In this document: positions 41,223-50,110 of the stretch, one piece after another
Position numbering within the stretch: position 1 is the first letter of the stretch
Layout: each line of letters starts with the position of its first letter
Assembly (NCBI RefSeq): GCF_000754095.2
Contig: NZ_JQSG02000001.1
Span: 62,001-126,000 of the forward strand
Direction of reading: 5' to 3'
Source of the DNA: Acidihalobacter prosperus
Lineage (GTDB): Bacteria; Pseudomonadota; Gammaproteobacteria; DSM-5130; Acidihalobacteraceae
Length of the DNA: 64,000 nucleotides
Program-made: the position numbers and the translations under genes
The notes under the pieces: model-generated
Databases searched by the model: none
Told to the model about the DNA's origin: nothing
What the model saw: the letters and a program-made list of their open reading frames with translations, nothing else

Positions 41223-42263
41223 ATGCAGACACTCACGCTTCAGACTCCCGACGACCTTCATGTTCACTTTCGCGACGGCGCGATGCTCGCGGAGACGGTG
41301 CGGGCGACGGCGCGGGTGTTCCGGCGCGCCATCGCGATGCCGAATCTGGTGCCGCCGGTGAAGACGGTCGAGCAGGCGCTTGCCTACAAACAGCGCCTGC
41401 TCGACGCCCGGCCGGAAGGCTCGGCGTTCGAGCCGCTGATGACCCTGTATCTGACCGATACTCTCGACGCCGACGAGATCGCGCGCGCCGCGGCCGCAGG
41501 CGTCCGCGCGGTCAAGCTGTATCCGGCCGGGGCGACCACCAATTCCGACGCCGGGGTCGCCAACCTGGACAGCCTGTACCCCATTCTCGAAATTCTGGAG
41601 GCGCACGGCATCATGCTGCTGGTGCACGGCGAGGTGACCGACCGCGGCGTGGATATCTTCGACCGCGAGCGCGAGTTCATCGACCGCCACCTGCGCGCCA
41701 TCGCCGAGCGGTTCGCCGAGCTGAAGATCGTGCTGGAGCACATCAGCACCAAGGACGCGGCCGAGTTCGTGGCCGGGGCCGGCGCCAACGTGGCGGCGAC
41801 GATCACCCCGCAGCATCTGCTGCTCAACCGCAACGACCTGCTGGCCGGCGGCATCCGTCCGCACAATTACTGCCTGCCGGTGCTCAAGCGCCGCAGTCAC
41901 CAGGAAGCGCTGCGCGCGGCCGCGGTGTCCGGTTCCAGCAAGTTCTTCCTGGGCACGGATTCGGCGCCGCACGAGCTTTCGACCAAGGAGTCGGCCTGCG
42001 GCTGCGCCGGCTGCTACAGCGCGCCGACCGCCCTGGAGCTGTATGCGCAGGTCTTCGACGAGTTGGGCGCGCTTGACCGTCTGGAAGCCTTCGCCAGCCA
42101 TTACGGCGCCGATTTCTACGGCCTGCCGCGCAATGCGGGCACGGTGACCCTGGTCAAGGAGCCGTGGACGATCCCCGAGCGCGTCGAAATCCCCGGCGTT
42201 GGTTCGATCGTTCCGCTGATGGCCGGCACGCGGCTCGACTGGAAGCTGCAGTCGCCCGCCTGA
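41223..42263 (+). CDS. pyrC: Dihydroorotase (type II)
   Basis: This 346-residue amidohydrolase interconverts carbamoyl aspartate and dihydroorotate in pyrimidine synthesis. Metal ligands are visible: [10 protein letters not shown] near the N-terminus, the carboxylated-Lys region [30 protein letters not shown] and the GTDSAPH aspartate. It is a complete gene just outside the island. Confidence 0.95.
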   Translation: MQTLTLQTPDDLHVHFRDGAMLAETVRATARVFRRAIAMPNLVPPVKTVEQALAYKQRLLDARPEGSAFEPLMTLYLTDTLDADEIARAAAAGVRAVKLYPAGATTNSDAGVANLDSLYPILEILEAHGIMLLVHGEVTDRGVDIFDREREFIDRHLRAIAERFAELKIVLEHISTKDAAEFVAGAGANVAATITPQHLLLNRNDLLAGGIRPHNYCLPVLKRRSHQEALRAAAVSGSSKFFLGTDSAPHELSTKESACGCAGCYSAPTALELYAQVFDELGALDRLEAFASHYGADFYGLPRNAGTVTLVKEPWTIPERVEIPGVGSIVPLMAGTRLDWKLQSPA

Positions 42264-42297
42264 GCGCGGGGGTGAGGGTAATCCGCGCCGTCATCGG

Positions 42298-43152
42298 TCA
42301 TGGGTTGCACTCGGGGCAGTGCCCGGGGTCGGCGGTTGCGCGTCCGTCGGGGCGTTCCCGCCGCTCGCTGTGGCCGCATTTCACGCAGCCGTGGACCACG
42401 CTGTGGACGAGGCGCGTGGGCGTGCCGCACCAGGCGCACGGCAGACCCGTAAGCGCATCGACCTGACCCCAGCCGGGCAGTCCACAGGCCGGGCACGGCG
42501 TGTCCAGGCGCGTCGCCAACGTTTGCGCCAGTTGTGCGATCGCGGCCATGCGCGTGGGGTTGTGCGAGGCGCGCATGTCGGTTTCGACCCAGACCGCGGT
42601 TTCCCCCGATTCGCGCAGCAGGTTCGCGAACGCCTGCGCCAGAGCCGTTTCATCCCGAATGCCCTTGAGTACCCTGCGCCGCGCGTCGCGCGGCCCCGTG
42701 GCGAGTATCAGCGCATGCGACGGGAAGCGCGCCCGCTGCGCGAATTCGGTCAGCGCGTCGAGGCTGTCCACCTCGGCCATCCGATAGTTGGTCTCGGCGG
42801 TGGTCAGCGATACGGTCAGCGCGAAGTCGCGCGCACGGTCGGCAAAATGCAGCAATTCCTGACCGGCGGGGATGAAGCCGGTCTCCGGGTGCGGGCCGAA
42901 ACTGCCTTCGCTGGCCAGCGCCAGCTCGGCGTCGGTGTCGGCGAATGCCTGCGCCACCTTGCGCCGGGCGGCGTCCAGCGCCGTGCCTTCGCGCGCGACC
43001 TCGCCGCTGAACGTGCCGAAGCGATCGGTATCGCACGGGTGTTCCACGACCTGCGCGCCGAGCCGCTCGGCGAAGGCCGGGGCGATCGCCTGCGATTTGG
43101 CGTGCAGGGTCGGCAGGACGACCTGCCGGCCCCGGTAGGGTTGAGGTTTCAT
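42298..43152 (-). CDS. DUF6671 family protein with C-terminal zinc ribbons
   Basis: This 284-residue protein has an N-terminal domain (LPTLHAKSQAIAPAF, then CDTDRFGTFSGE) and a C-terminal region with four CxxC pairs (CPACG, CAWCG, CVKCG, CPECNP), consistent with two zinc ribbons. The sequence fits DUF6671, whose function is unknown. It is convergent with pyrC and downstream of dabA on the same strand. Confidence 0.8.
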   Translation of the reverse strand: MKPQPYRGRQVVLPTLHAKSQAIAPAFAERLGAQVVEHPCDTDRFGTFSGEVAREGTALDAARRKVAQAFADTDAELALASEGSFGPHPETGFIPAGQELLHFADRARDFALTVSLTTAETNYRMAEVDSLDALTEFAQRARFPSHALILATGPRDARRRVLKGIRDETALAQAFANLLRESGETAVWVETDMRASHNPTRMAAIAQLAQTLATRLDTPCPACGLPGWGQVDALTGLPCAWCGTPTRLVHSVVHGCVKCGHSERRERPDGRATADPGHCPECNP

Positions 43153-43254
43153 CGGGGGCGTTTTCGAGATGCAGTTCGCCGTTTCGGCGGCCGTGAAGGT
43201 TGCGCGTCCCTGCGCGGTTTCACCATCCCTGCAGGCAGTAGGCCAGCGCCGCGC

Positions 43255-45765
43255 TTACGCGGCGGCCGCGAGCGACGTGTCGCTGCGTTCCCAGCCGCCG
43301 TCTGACAGGCGACGGAAGACGCCGTCGTCGCCGATGCGGAACAGGTGCAGCCAGCCGTTTTCGACCAGTTGGCGGACCAGTTCGTGGCGGGCGATCACGT
43401 CGTCGATCGCGGCCTGCGGCGCCTCGATGAACACGGACAGGCGCAACGGCTCGTGCATCCAGCGCCGGCCGTCGTGCAGCGACTGCAGCGGCAGGCCGAC
43501 GCGCAGGTCGCCGCCGTTGCCTTCCAGTACGCCGATGGCGCCGCCGACCACGTTGTGCAGCACCTTGTTGCCGCTGCCGAAGCGGCGGTTGTCGATTACC
43601 GAGCCGTAGTACTGCATGTTGATCCAGTTGGCGACCACCATCGGCGCGGTCATGATCAGCTCCAGGATCTTGAAGCCTTCGTCCTTTTGCCAGTCGTAGT
43701 CGTGCAGGAAGGCGCGGCCTTCGAGGTCCATGTCCGCGGTGCGCGCGCGCGGCGCGGCGATGAAGGCGGCGTTGTTGCTCAGCGCCCACTCGGGCCGCAC
43801 CTCGGACCAGTCGCGGCTGCGCCGGCGCACGTCGGCTTCGACCGCGCGGTCGGGTTGCCCGGCGGTGCCGAGCAACGCGGCGCGCTCCATGCGCGCGAGG
43901 TCCCCCGCCTGTTCCAGCCACTGGCGCAGCTGGGCGAGGTCGCCGGCGAGCGCGGCGGGCACGTCGTCGGTGTCGAACAGGCGCAGCTCGTCGGTGGTGG
44001 TGTCGTGCAGGCCGGCGACGAACCAGGTGTCCTCGGGGATCACGATGCCGCGCCCGGCGAGCCCGCGGCGCACCGCGGGGTCGTTCATCAGCGCGGCGAC
44101 CACGCGGGCGCTGGCCTCGCCGGTCTGACCCGCGCAGGCGCCGCAGTCGAGGCCGGTGGCGTGCGGATTGTTCACCGTGCTGCTGCCGTGGCCGGCAAGC
44201 AGCACCAGGCGGCCGAAGTTCGCGGTCATGGACATGGCGCGCAGGATGCGTTCGGCGTGTCCCAGCCGGTCTTCGGCGGGGATGCCCGCGTCGCCGTCGC
44301 CCACCGCCTCAAGGCTGGGCCCGATGCGCACGATGTCGCGCCTGGCGATGCCCTGGCTGTGCGGATCGGGCACCGGACGGGTCCAGCCGAAGCTGTCGCT
44401 GAGCAGCTTGGGGCCGTAGCTCAGGCCGGCGGACTCGACGAAGGAGAAGCACGAGGACGCCGACAGCTTGAAGCCCTTCCAGGCCTTGTGCAGGCCGATA
44501 CGCCGGCGGCGCTGCTGCTGCAGGCCGTCGGCATCATCGCCCTTGACCCGATCCTGAATGCGGTAGCCCGGATTGAAGATCACCGGCACGTGGCTGCGGC
44601 CCTGGGCGGCGCCCAGCGGCACGTGCTCGATGAAGATGCCGAAGAAGCCGGCGAAGCCGACGGTCTGCACCGCCGGCGCCACGGTTTCCAGCGAGCGGCG
44701 GAACACCTCGGAGCGCACGTCGATGCAGAAGGCCGCCTGAACCGGCGGGCGGAACACGTGCGGCGCGGGCCGCGATTCGCCGGTCAGCCCGGCGATCACG
44801 CTGCGCTGGAAGCCGATCTCCATCGCGTTCAGCAGGATGCGGTCGATTTCCGCGGCGGCCTGGCGCTTGGCCGAAGGCGGACGCATGCTGGCGGCCAGCA
44901 TTTCGCGCCAGCGCGCGATCAGCGCGGGCGAGCGCTTCTCCTCGAACAGCAGCATGTCCCACATCAGGCGGATGGCGAGCAGATCGACGATGGCGTCGTC
45001 GCGCCGTCCGCCCAGCTCCGCCTGCCAGCGCAGGTAGCGTGCCCACGCCGCCCAGCCGCCGATGCTCATCAGCGAGGCGTGCAGGTAGCGCTCCACCGCC
45101 GCGTCCTGGATGCCCAGCCGGCCGATGGCCAGCGCGATGGCGTCGCGCGGGTCGGCGGGCAGGCGGCCGACCGCGGCGCGAAAGTCGCGCAGGCCCATCA
45201 TCGCCGGGCTGCGGTCGATGGCCGCGGCCTTGCGCCACGACTGATAGAGAGACTGCCCGCGCCAGGGCATGGCGACGATGGCCTGGCCGAGGTCGAAATA
45301 GGCCGCGCAGTGCCGGCTGATGCTTTCGGTGACGAAGCTCGACCACAGGCCGCCCTCGACCCGCTCCAACACCTCGCTCACCGGCGCCATGCCGAGTTTC
45401 GGCCGCGGTGCCGGCGCTGCCAACGCGCGTTCGACGGCCTCGACGTCGAGCCGGCTGCCGCAGCGTTCGATGGCCTGGCGCAGGTCGTCGCGGCTGATGC
45501 GGCCGCTGGCCAGCTGCTCGCGGTAGTACTCGCGCGACATGTACAGGCCGTTGCCGGTGATCCGCGCCAGGGTGTCGGAGGCGTCCTGGAAGCCATGGTC
45601 GCGCAGGCCGAAGAACGGATTGACGGCGACGAAGTGCTTCAGCGGCCACAGCGGCGCGATGCGTTCGCAGGCGGCGTCGATGCGCCGGTTCAGTTCGGCG
45701 CGGTCCAGCGTCGCCTCGGTGCGGTCGTCCCGGCTTGTCAGGGTGAAGTCTTCACGCATGTCCAT
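43255..45765 (-). CDS. dabA: Inorganic carbon transporter subunit DabA (DUF2309)
   Basis: This 836-residue peripheral protein resembles beta-carbonic anhydrases and works with DabB to accumulate bicarbonate. Putative zinc ligands and catalytic residues are Cys347 and Asp349 (FCIDVRSE), His526 (AGHGSS) and Cys541 (LDCGACAG), in the same pattern as reported for Halothiobacillus DabA. The ATG at 45765 follows GAGGAG and is one base beyond the dabB stop, so the two are coupled. A long antisense frame is a shadow. Confidence 0.94.
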   Translation of the reverse strand: MDMREDFTLTSRDDRTEATLDRAELNRRIDAACERIAPLWPLKHFVAVNPFFGLRDHGFQDASDTLARITGNGLYMSREYYREQLASGRISRDDLRQAIERCGSRLDVEAVERALAAPAPRPKLGMAPVSEVLERVEGGLWSSFVTESISRHCAAYFDLGQAIVAMPWRGQSLYQSWRKAAAIDRSPAMMGLRDFRAAVGRLPADPRDAIALAIGRLGIQDAAVERYLHASLMSIGGWAAWARYLRWQAELGGRRDDAIVDLLAIRLMWDMLLFEEKRSPALIARWREMLAASMRPPSAKRQAAAEIDRILLNAMEIGFQRSVIAGLTGESRPAPHVFRPPVQAAFCIDVRSEVFRRSLETVAPAVQTVGFAGFFGIFIEHVPLGAAQGRSHVPVIFNPGYRIQDRVKGDDADGLQQQRRRRIGLHKAWKGFKLSASSCFSFVESAGLSYGPKLLSDSFGWTRPVPDPHSQGIARRDIVRIGPSLEAVGDGDAGIPAEDRLGHAERILRAMSMTANFGRLVLLAGHGSSTVNNPHATGLDCGACAGQTGEASARVVAALMNDPAVRRGLAGRGIVIPEDTWFVAGLHDTTTDELRLFDTDDVPAALAGDLAQLRQWLEQAGDLARMERAALLGTAGQPDRAVEADVRRRSRDWSEVRPEWALSNNAAFIAAPRARTADMDLEGRAFLHDYDWQKDEGFKILELIMTAPMVVANWINMQYYGSVIDNRRFGSGNKVLHNVVGGAIGVLEGNGGDLRVGLPLQSLHDGRRWMHEPLRLSVFIEAPQAAIDDVIARHELVRQLVENGWLHLFRIGDDGVFRRLSDGGWERSDTSLAAAA

Positions 45766-45766
45766 G

Positions 45767-47416
45767 TCAGGCTCCTCGTGAGGTGACGGGGGCAAAGGGG
45801 GCGGGCTGCACGACGGGTTCCGGCCGCGGGCTGGGCCACACGCGCTGCAGCAGGCGGGTGATGAACACGTCGATGTACAGGCCGTTGTAGAGGTGCATGT
45901 AGAGGCCCTCGCCCAGGGCGGCGGGGTTGTGCCTGAGCAGCTGCTGCAGTACCAGCAGGGCCAGGAATACGCCGATCACGGCCGCAGACAATCCGTACTG
46001 GAACGCGCCGGGCGGCGACTGGAGCGGCAGCACGCTGCCCTGCATGAGCGCCGCGAACAGGGCGTGCAGGGCGAAATAGGCCACCGCGACGCCGCCGCTC
46101 AGGCCGAGGCCGCGCAGCAGCAGGGCGCCGCCGCTCAGCGCGCCGGCCGTCTGCAGCAATAGCTGGCTGACGGCGATGGCGACGATGGCGCCGGCCGCCA
46201 GCAGGGCGGGCTCTCCGGCGATGCCGATGCCGAAGGCCGCGCCAACCACCAGCGTCATGCCGCCGCCGATGAGCAGCGCCGCCAGCAGCAGACCGGGCCT
46301 GAAGGCGTTCGACGGATAGGGCATGGCCGGCGCGCGGAAGGCGTCGACGCCGCTGCCGGAGGCGAGGAAGGCGTGCGCCTTGTACAGCGAGTGGGCAACC
46401 AGGTGCAGCATGGCCAGGCTGTACAGGCCGAGGCCGCATTCCAGCAGCATGAAGCCCATCTGCGCGGTGGTCGACCAGGCCAGCGACACCTTGATGCTGG
46501 TCTGGGTGAGCATCACCAGCGAGGCCAGCGCGAGGGTGGTCAGGCCGACGATGGCCAGGGCCCCTAGCGCCAGTTCGGAATGCGACATGACCGGGCTCAT
46601 GCGGATCACCAGGAACGCACCGGCATTGACGATGCCCGCGTGCAGCAGCGCGGACACCGGCGTCGGCGCCTCCATCACCTGGATCAGCCAGCCGTGGAAG
46701 GGGAACTGGGCCGACTTGAGCCCCGCGCTGACCGCGATCAGCATGGCGGCGACCTGCAGGGCGATGGGCGTCGGGCCCTGCAGCGCGGCCAGCGCGCGGA
46801 ACATGCCCTCGAACTCCAGGGTGTGCAGGCTGTAGCCGATCAGCAGGACCGCCGCCAGCAGGCTCAGGTCGCCGAGACGGCTGGCGACGAACTTCTTGTG
46901 CGCGGCCAGCACCGCGGCCGGGCGCTCGCCGTAGAACATCAGCAGCTGGTGCAGGCACAGGCTGGTGGCGATCCAGGCCAGCGCGAACATCAGCAGGTTG
47001 CCCGAGGCGATCAGCATGAGAATGGCCGCCAGGGTCAGCGCCAGCCACTTGTTGAAGCGGCCCTGATTGGGGTCGCCGTTGAGGTAGTTGCGCGCGTAGC
47101 GGGTCACCACCGCGCCGACGAAGGACACCAGCAGCAGCATGATGACCGTGACGCTGTTGACGTAGACGCTGAGCGAGAAGGCGCCGACGTCGCCCGGCAG
47201 CGCGATGCTGGAAAGTGTCCAGGTATGTGCGCGGTCGAAGGGGAGGGCGACGGCGGCCAGAATGGCGCTGGCGAACGCCAGCCAGGCGGCGGCACCAGAC
47301 AGACGCGCCATCACGCGGGGTTGGGCATTGGCCCATTGGGCCGGTATCAGCCCGGCGAGCAACAGCAGCACGGGCGCGGCCAGGACGAAGCCGGGAGTGA
47401 ATGCGTTAGGCAGCAT
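45767..47416 (-). CDS. dabB: DabB, NuoL/MrpA-like cation-translocating subunit
   Basis: This 549-residue membrane protein of the antiporter-like family has about 14 helices. Family segments include the SAGLKSAQFPFHGWL lysine region, EAPTPVSALLHAGIVNAG and LAWSTTAQMGFMLLE. It is thought to energise DabA with a proton or sodium gradient. It starts at an ATG with GGAGG upstream and is the first gene of the leftward operon, divergent from the LysR regulator. Confidence 0.93.
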   Translation of the reverse strand: MLPNAFTPGFVLAAPVLLLLAGLIPAQWANAQPRVMARLSGAAAWLAFASAILAAVALPFDRAHTWTLSSIALPGDVGAFSLSVYVNSVTVIMLLLVSFVGAVVTRYARNYLNGDPNQGRFNKWLALTLAAILMLIASGNLLMFALAWIATSLCLHQLLMFYGERPAAVLAAHKKFVASRLGDLSLLAAVLLIGYSLHTLEFEGMFRALAALQGPTPIALQVAAMLIAVSAGLKSAQFPFHGWLIQVMEAPTPVSALLHAGIVNAGAFLVIRMSPVMSHSELALGALAIVGLTTLALASLVMLTQTSIKVSLAWSTTAQMGFMLLECGLGLYSLAMLHLVAHSLYKAHAFLASGSGVDAFRAPAMPYPSNAFRPGLLLAALLIGGGMTLVVGAAFGIGIAGEPALLAAGAIVAIAVSQLLLQTAGALSGGALLLRGLGLSGGVAVAYFALHALFAALMQGSVLPLQSPPGAFQYGLSAAVIGVFLALLVLQQLLRHNPAALGEGLYMHLYNGLYIDVFITRLLQRVWPSPRPEPVVQPAPFAPVTSRGA

Positions 47417-47653
47417 GGCGACCTCCTGCGGCTGATGGGCAATGCATGTGGCTGGATGGCCACAAGATCGCTGTGGATGGCAAGGTGCGGCGGGTTTTCA
47501 TGATGCAGACTCCCTTGATTGAAGGCCTTTGCGTCCGTTGCGAAACGAATCGCTGATGGCTGGGGAGTCTAGGGAAGATGTGAAATGAATAAAAATGAAT
47601 AGTCGTTATAAAAACGATATCCTTAAGGCTATAGTTCTGCGGGAGATACGACC
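47417..47653. promoter_or_regulatory. Divergent control region between dabB and the LysR gene
   Basis: These 237 bases contain TCGTTATAAAAACGA (47603-47617), an inverted repeat TCGTT-N5-AACGA, and the palindrome CCTTAAGG (47621-47628). Both lie in an A/T-rich stretch next to the LysR start, the usual place for LysR binding. They are good candidates for the regulator's operator controlling both directions. Confidence 0.5.
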
Positions 47654-48562
47654 ATGATGCATGTCACCCTGCGCCAGTTACAGGCCTTCGAGGCAGTGGC
47701 TCGGCTGCGCAGCTTTTCGCGCGCCGCCGAGGAAATGCACGTCACTCAGCCCACGGTGTCGAAACAGATTCGTGCCCTGCACGAACAGGTCGGGCTGCCG
47801 TTGCTGGAGCAGGTCGGCAAGAAGGTCTTTCTCACCGAGGCCGGGCAGGAGCTTTACGCCACCTGTGCCGACTGGCTGAATACCTGGGGCCGTTTCGAGC
47901 AGGCCGTCGCCAATCTCAAGGGCCTCAAGCAGGGGCGGCTGAAAATCGCCGCGGTGACCACCGCCAAATACTTCATGCCCCGGATCCTCGGCCCGTTCTG
48001 CAGTCAGTACCCGGGCATCGACATTTCGCTCGAAGTGGTCAACCGCGACCGGGTGCTGGACCGCATGGCGCGCAACGAGGACGACCTCTACGTCATGGGC
48101 GTGCCGCCAGACGACATGGACATCGAGAGCGAAGCCTTCATGGACAACCCGATCGTCGTGATCGCACCGGTCGGGCACCGGCTGGCGGATCGCAGACGCA
48201 TTCCCTTTGCCGCGCTGGGCGATGAAACCTTTCTGGTACGCGAGCAGGGTTCGGGCACGCGCATGACCATGGAGCGTTTGTTCCAGGAGCAGGGCGTGCC
48301 GCTCAACATCCGCATGGAGCTGGGCAGCAACGAGGCCATCAAGCAGGCCGTGGCAGGCGGACTGGGTCTGGCGCTGCTGTCGCGCAGCACGCTGAATTTC
48401 GACCCCATCCAGAACGAGCTGGCGGTGCTCGACGTCGAAGGCTTCCCGATCCGCCGCGCCTGGTACATCGTGCGCCCCAAGGGCAAGAATCTCTCCGTCG
48501 TGGCCGCGACCTTCCACGACTTCCTGCTCAGTCACGTGCAGCTGTTCGTGCCGCACGCCTGA
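47654..48562 (+). CDS. LysR-family transcriptional regulator (CbbR-like)
   Basis: This 302-residue regulator has an N-terminal winged helix-turn-helix (LRSFSRAAEEMHVTQPTVSKQI) and a substrate-binding effector domain. Features such as RLKIAAVTTAKYFMPRILGPF resemble CbbR/CcmR-type regulators of carbon fixation. Divergence from dabBA strongly suggests it controls them in response to a carbon or redox metabolite. Confidence 0.85.
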   Translation: MMHVTLRQLQAFEAVARLRSFSRAAEEMHVTQPTVSKQIRALHEQVGLPLLEQVGKKVFLTEAGQELYATCADWLNTWGRFEQAVANLKGLKQGRLKIAAVTTAKYFMPRILGPFCSQYPGIDISLEVVNRDRVLDRMARNEDDLYVMGVPPDDMDIESEAFMDNPIVVIAPVGHRLADRRRIPFAALGDETFLVREQGSGTRMTMERLFQEQGVPLNIRMELGSNEAIKQAVAGGLGLALLSRSTLNFDPIQNELAVLDVEGFPIRRAWYIVRPKGKNLSVVAATFHDFLLSHVQLFVPHA

Positions 48563-48624
48563 GGCCCGTCGGTGCGATTCAGATTCTAGGTTTGGTGCCC
48601 GGATCGGCGCGCTTGGTCTGGCGA

Positions 48625-49935
48625 CTAGGCCGATACGGTTTTCCGGGCGATCTTTCTCAGCGGCAGGGCGACTTCGAGGCGCGCCATCAGCAGGTACATG
48701 CCGCTGATCTTGCGGTGGAGATAAAGGATGTCGGCGGGCGGGATTCGGCTGAAGCGGTCGTGGAAGCGTAGCTGTATCAACGCGTCGCGCATGCGTCGGG
48801 GCAGGTCGGAACCGGCGAAGACGAAGGGGACGTCGCGGCGGGCCGGTTCGGCGGCAATGCCCAGCACCTTCACGAAGGCCTGGCGGTAGCGTAGCGGATC
48901 GTCCTCGGTGAAATAGCCGACCTGCGCGGCGGCACGGGCGAGGTCGTCCTCGCTGCCGTCGATGGCGGACAGCAGCAGGGTGCGCAGGGCGTCGCGGAAG
49001 GGCGGCGTGTAGACGCGGGTTGCGCCGAAATCGAGCAGTTGCAGTTTGCCGTTGGCGGGGTTGAAGCGGTAATTGGCGAAGTTCGGGTCGGTCTGAACCA
49101 CGCCCCAGACAAAGACCTCGCGCAGGGCGAGTTCCAGCAGATCGGTCGCAAGTTGCGTGCGCTGCGTCCTGGGGAGTGCGGCCAGGGTCTCGATGGGCTG
49201 GCCATCGAGGAAGTGCATGCAGAGCACCTCGGCGGTGGTGCGTTCGGGCAGGGTCAGCGGGAGCTCGTAGCGCGGGTCGTCGCCCAGGTGTTCGGCATAG
49301 CGCGCGATATGCCCGGCCTCGAGCAGGTAGTCGGCCTCGTCGTGCAATTGACGCTTGGCCTCCGCGAGCAGGGGCGTGAGATCGAATTCGGATGGCAGGG
49401 CATGCGTGAGGCGCAGCAGGGTCGCCATGTTGTCGACATCGCTGTCGATGCTCTGGCGCACGCTGGGGTATTGCACCTTGATTGCCACCCGCGGGCCGTC
49501 GCGCAGCTGCGCGTCGTGCACCTGGCCGATGGAGGCGGCGGCCAGCGGGGTGAAGATGAAACGCGTGAAATCCCGGTCCCAGTTCTTGCCCCAGGCGTTT
49601 TCGAGCACCTGCGCAACCTGGCCCAGCGGCATGTAGTGCGCCTTGTCGCGCAGGCGGGCGAGGGCTTCGCTCAGTTCCGGCGGCAGGACGTTGCCGCTGT
49701 CCATGGAGATGAGCTGGCCGAGTTTCATGGCCGCGCCCCGCATCTCGGACAGCCGGTCGCCCAGACGCCGCGCATTCGCCGGCGTCAGCAGGAGCTGGTC
49801 GAGCCGCGGGCGGTTGCCCTTGGCGAGCTGGCGTGCGCCCTCGCTCACCACGCCGCTGGCCAAGCCGCCGGCCAGTCGACCCATCTTGGCGAGCCGGGCG
49901 AGGCGCGAGCTGGGCATGCGGTATTCCCTGGACAT
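48625..49935 (-). CDS. ABC1/AarF/UbiB-family atypical kinase, COQ8-like
   Basis: This protein of about 436 residues has the KxGQ motif (AMKLGQLISMD), the AAASIGQVHDA loop replacing the glycine-rich loop, VAIKVQYP, QTDPNFANYRF and LLDFGATR. QTDPN resembles COQ8/ADCK3 rather than the HADMHPGN of UbiB, so it belongs to the COQ8-like subgroup. A role in ubiquinone synthesis or lipid homeostasis is inferred. The start at 49935 has GGGAAG nearby; 49992 is an alternative. Confidence 0.82.
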   Translation of the reverse strand: MSREYRMPSSRLARLAKMGRLAGGLASGVVSEGARQLAKGNRPRLDQLLLTPANARRLGDRLSEMRGAAMKLGQLISMDSGNVLPPELSEALARLRDKAHYMPLGQVAQVLENAWGKNWDRDFTRFIFTPLAAASIGQVHDAQLRDGPRVAIKVQYPSVRQSIDSDVDNMATLLRLTHALPSEFDLTPLLAEAKRQLHDEADYLLEAGHIARYAEHLGDDPRYELPLTLPERTTAEVLCMHFLDGQPIETLAALPRTQRTQLATDLLELALREVFVWGVVQTDPNFANYRFNPANGKLQLLDFGATRVYTPPFRDALRTLLLSAIDGSEDDLARAAAQVGYFTEDDPLRYRQAFVKVLGIAAEPARRDVPFVFAGSDLPRRMRDALIQLRFHDRFSRIPPADILYLHRKISGMYLLMARLEVALPLRKIARKTVSA

Positions 49936-50110
49936 TCGATGCTTCCCGAGCGGTGTATCTGGAATGGGGGTGTTTCCGGATCGGATCATCATGCGCCATC
50001 AGGCGCCGGGCTGTCGCGTAGCGGCATTGCTCGGCAACCGGCTCGATTTTTGAGGCTGGCATGCGGCACAAGGTTCCGCCGCTCGATACGAAGAAGGCTC
50101 GGCTTGTGGG

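Noticed and set aside
43345-45786. An 813-residue open frame opposite dabA
   Set aside because: dabA on the minus strand has all expected motifs; the plus-strand frame is an Ala/Gly/Arg/His-rich shadow.
47678-50071. A 797-residue minus-strand frame covering the LysR gene and the kinase region
   Set aside because: It runs antisense to the LysR gene and out of frame through the ABC1 kinase; no domains are seen in the translation.
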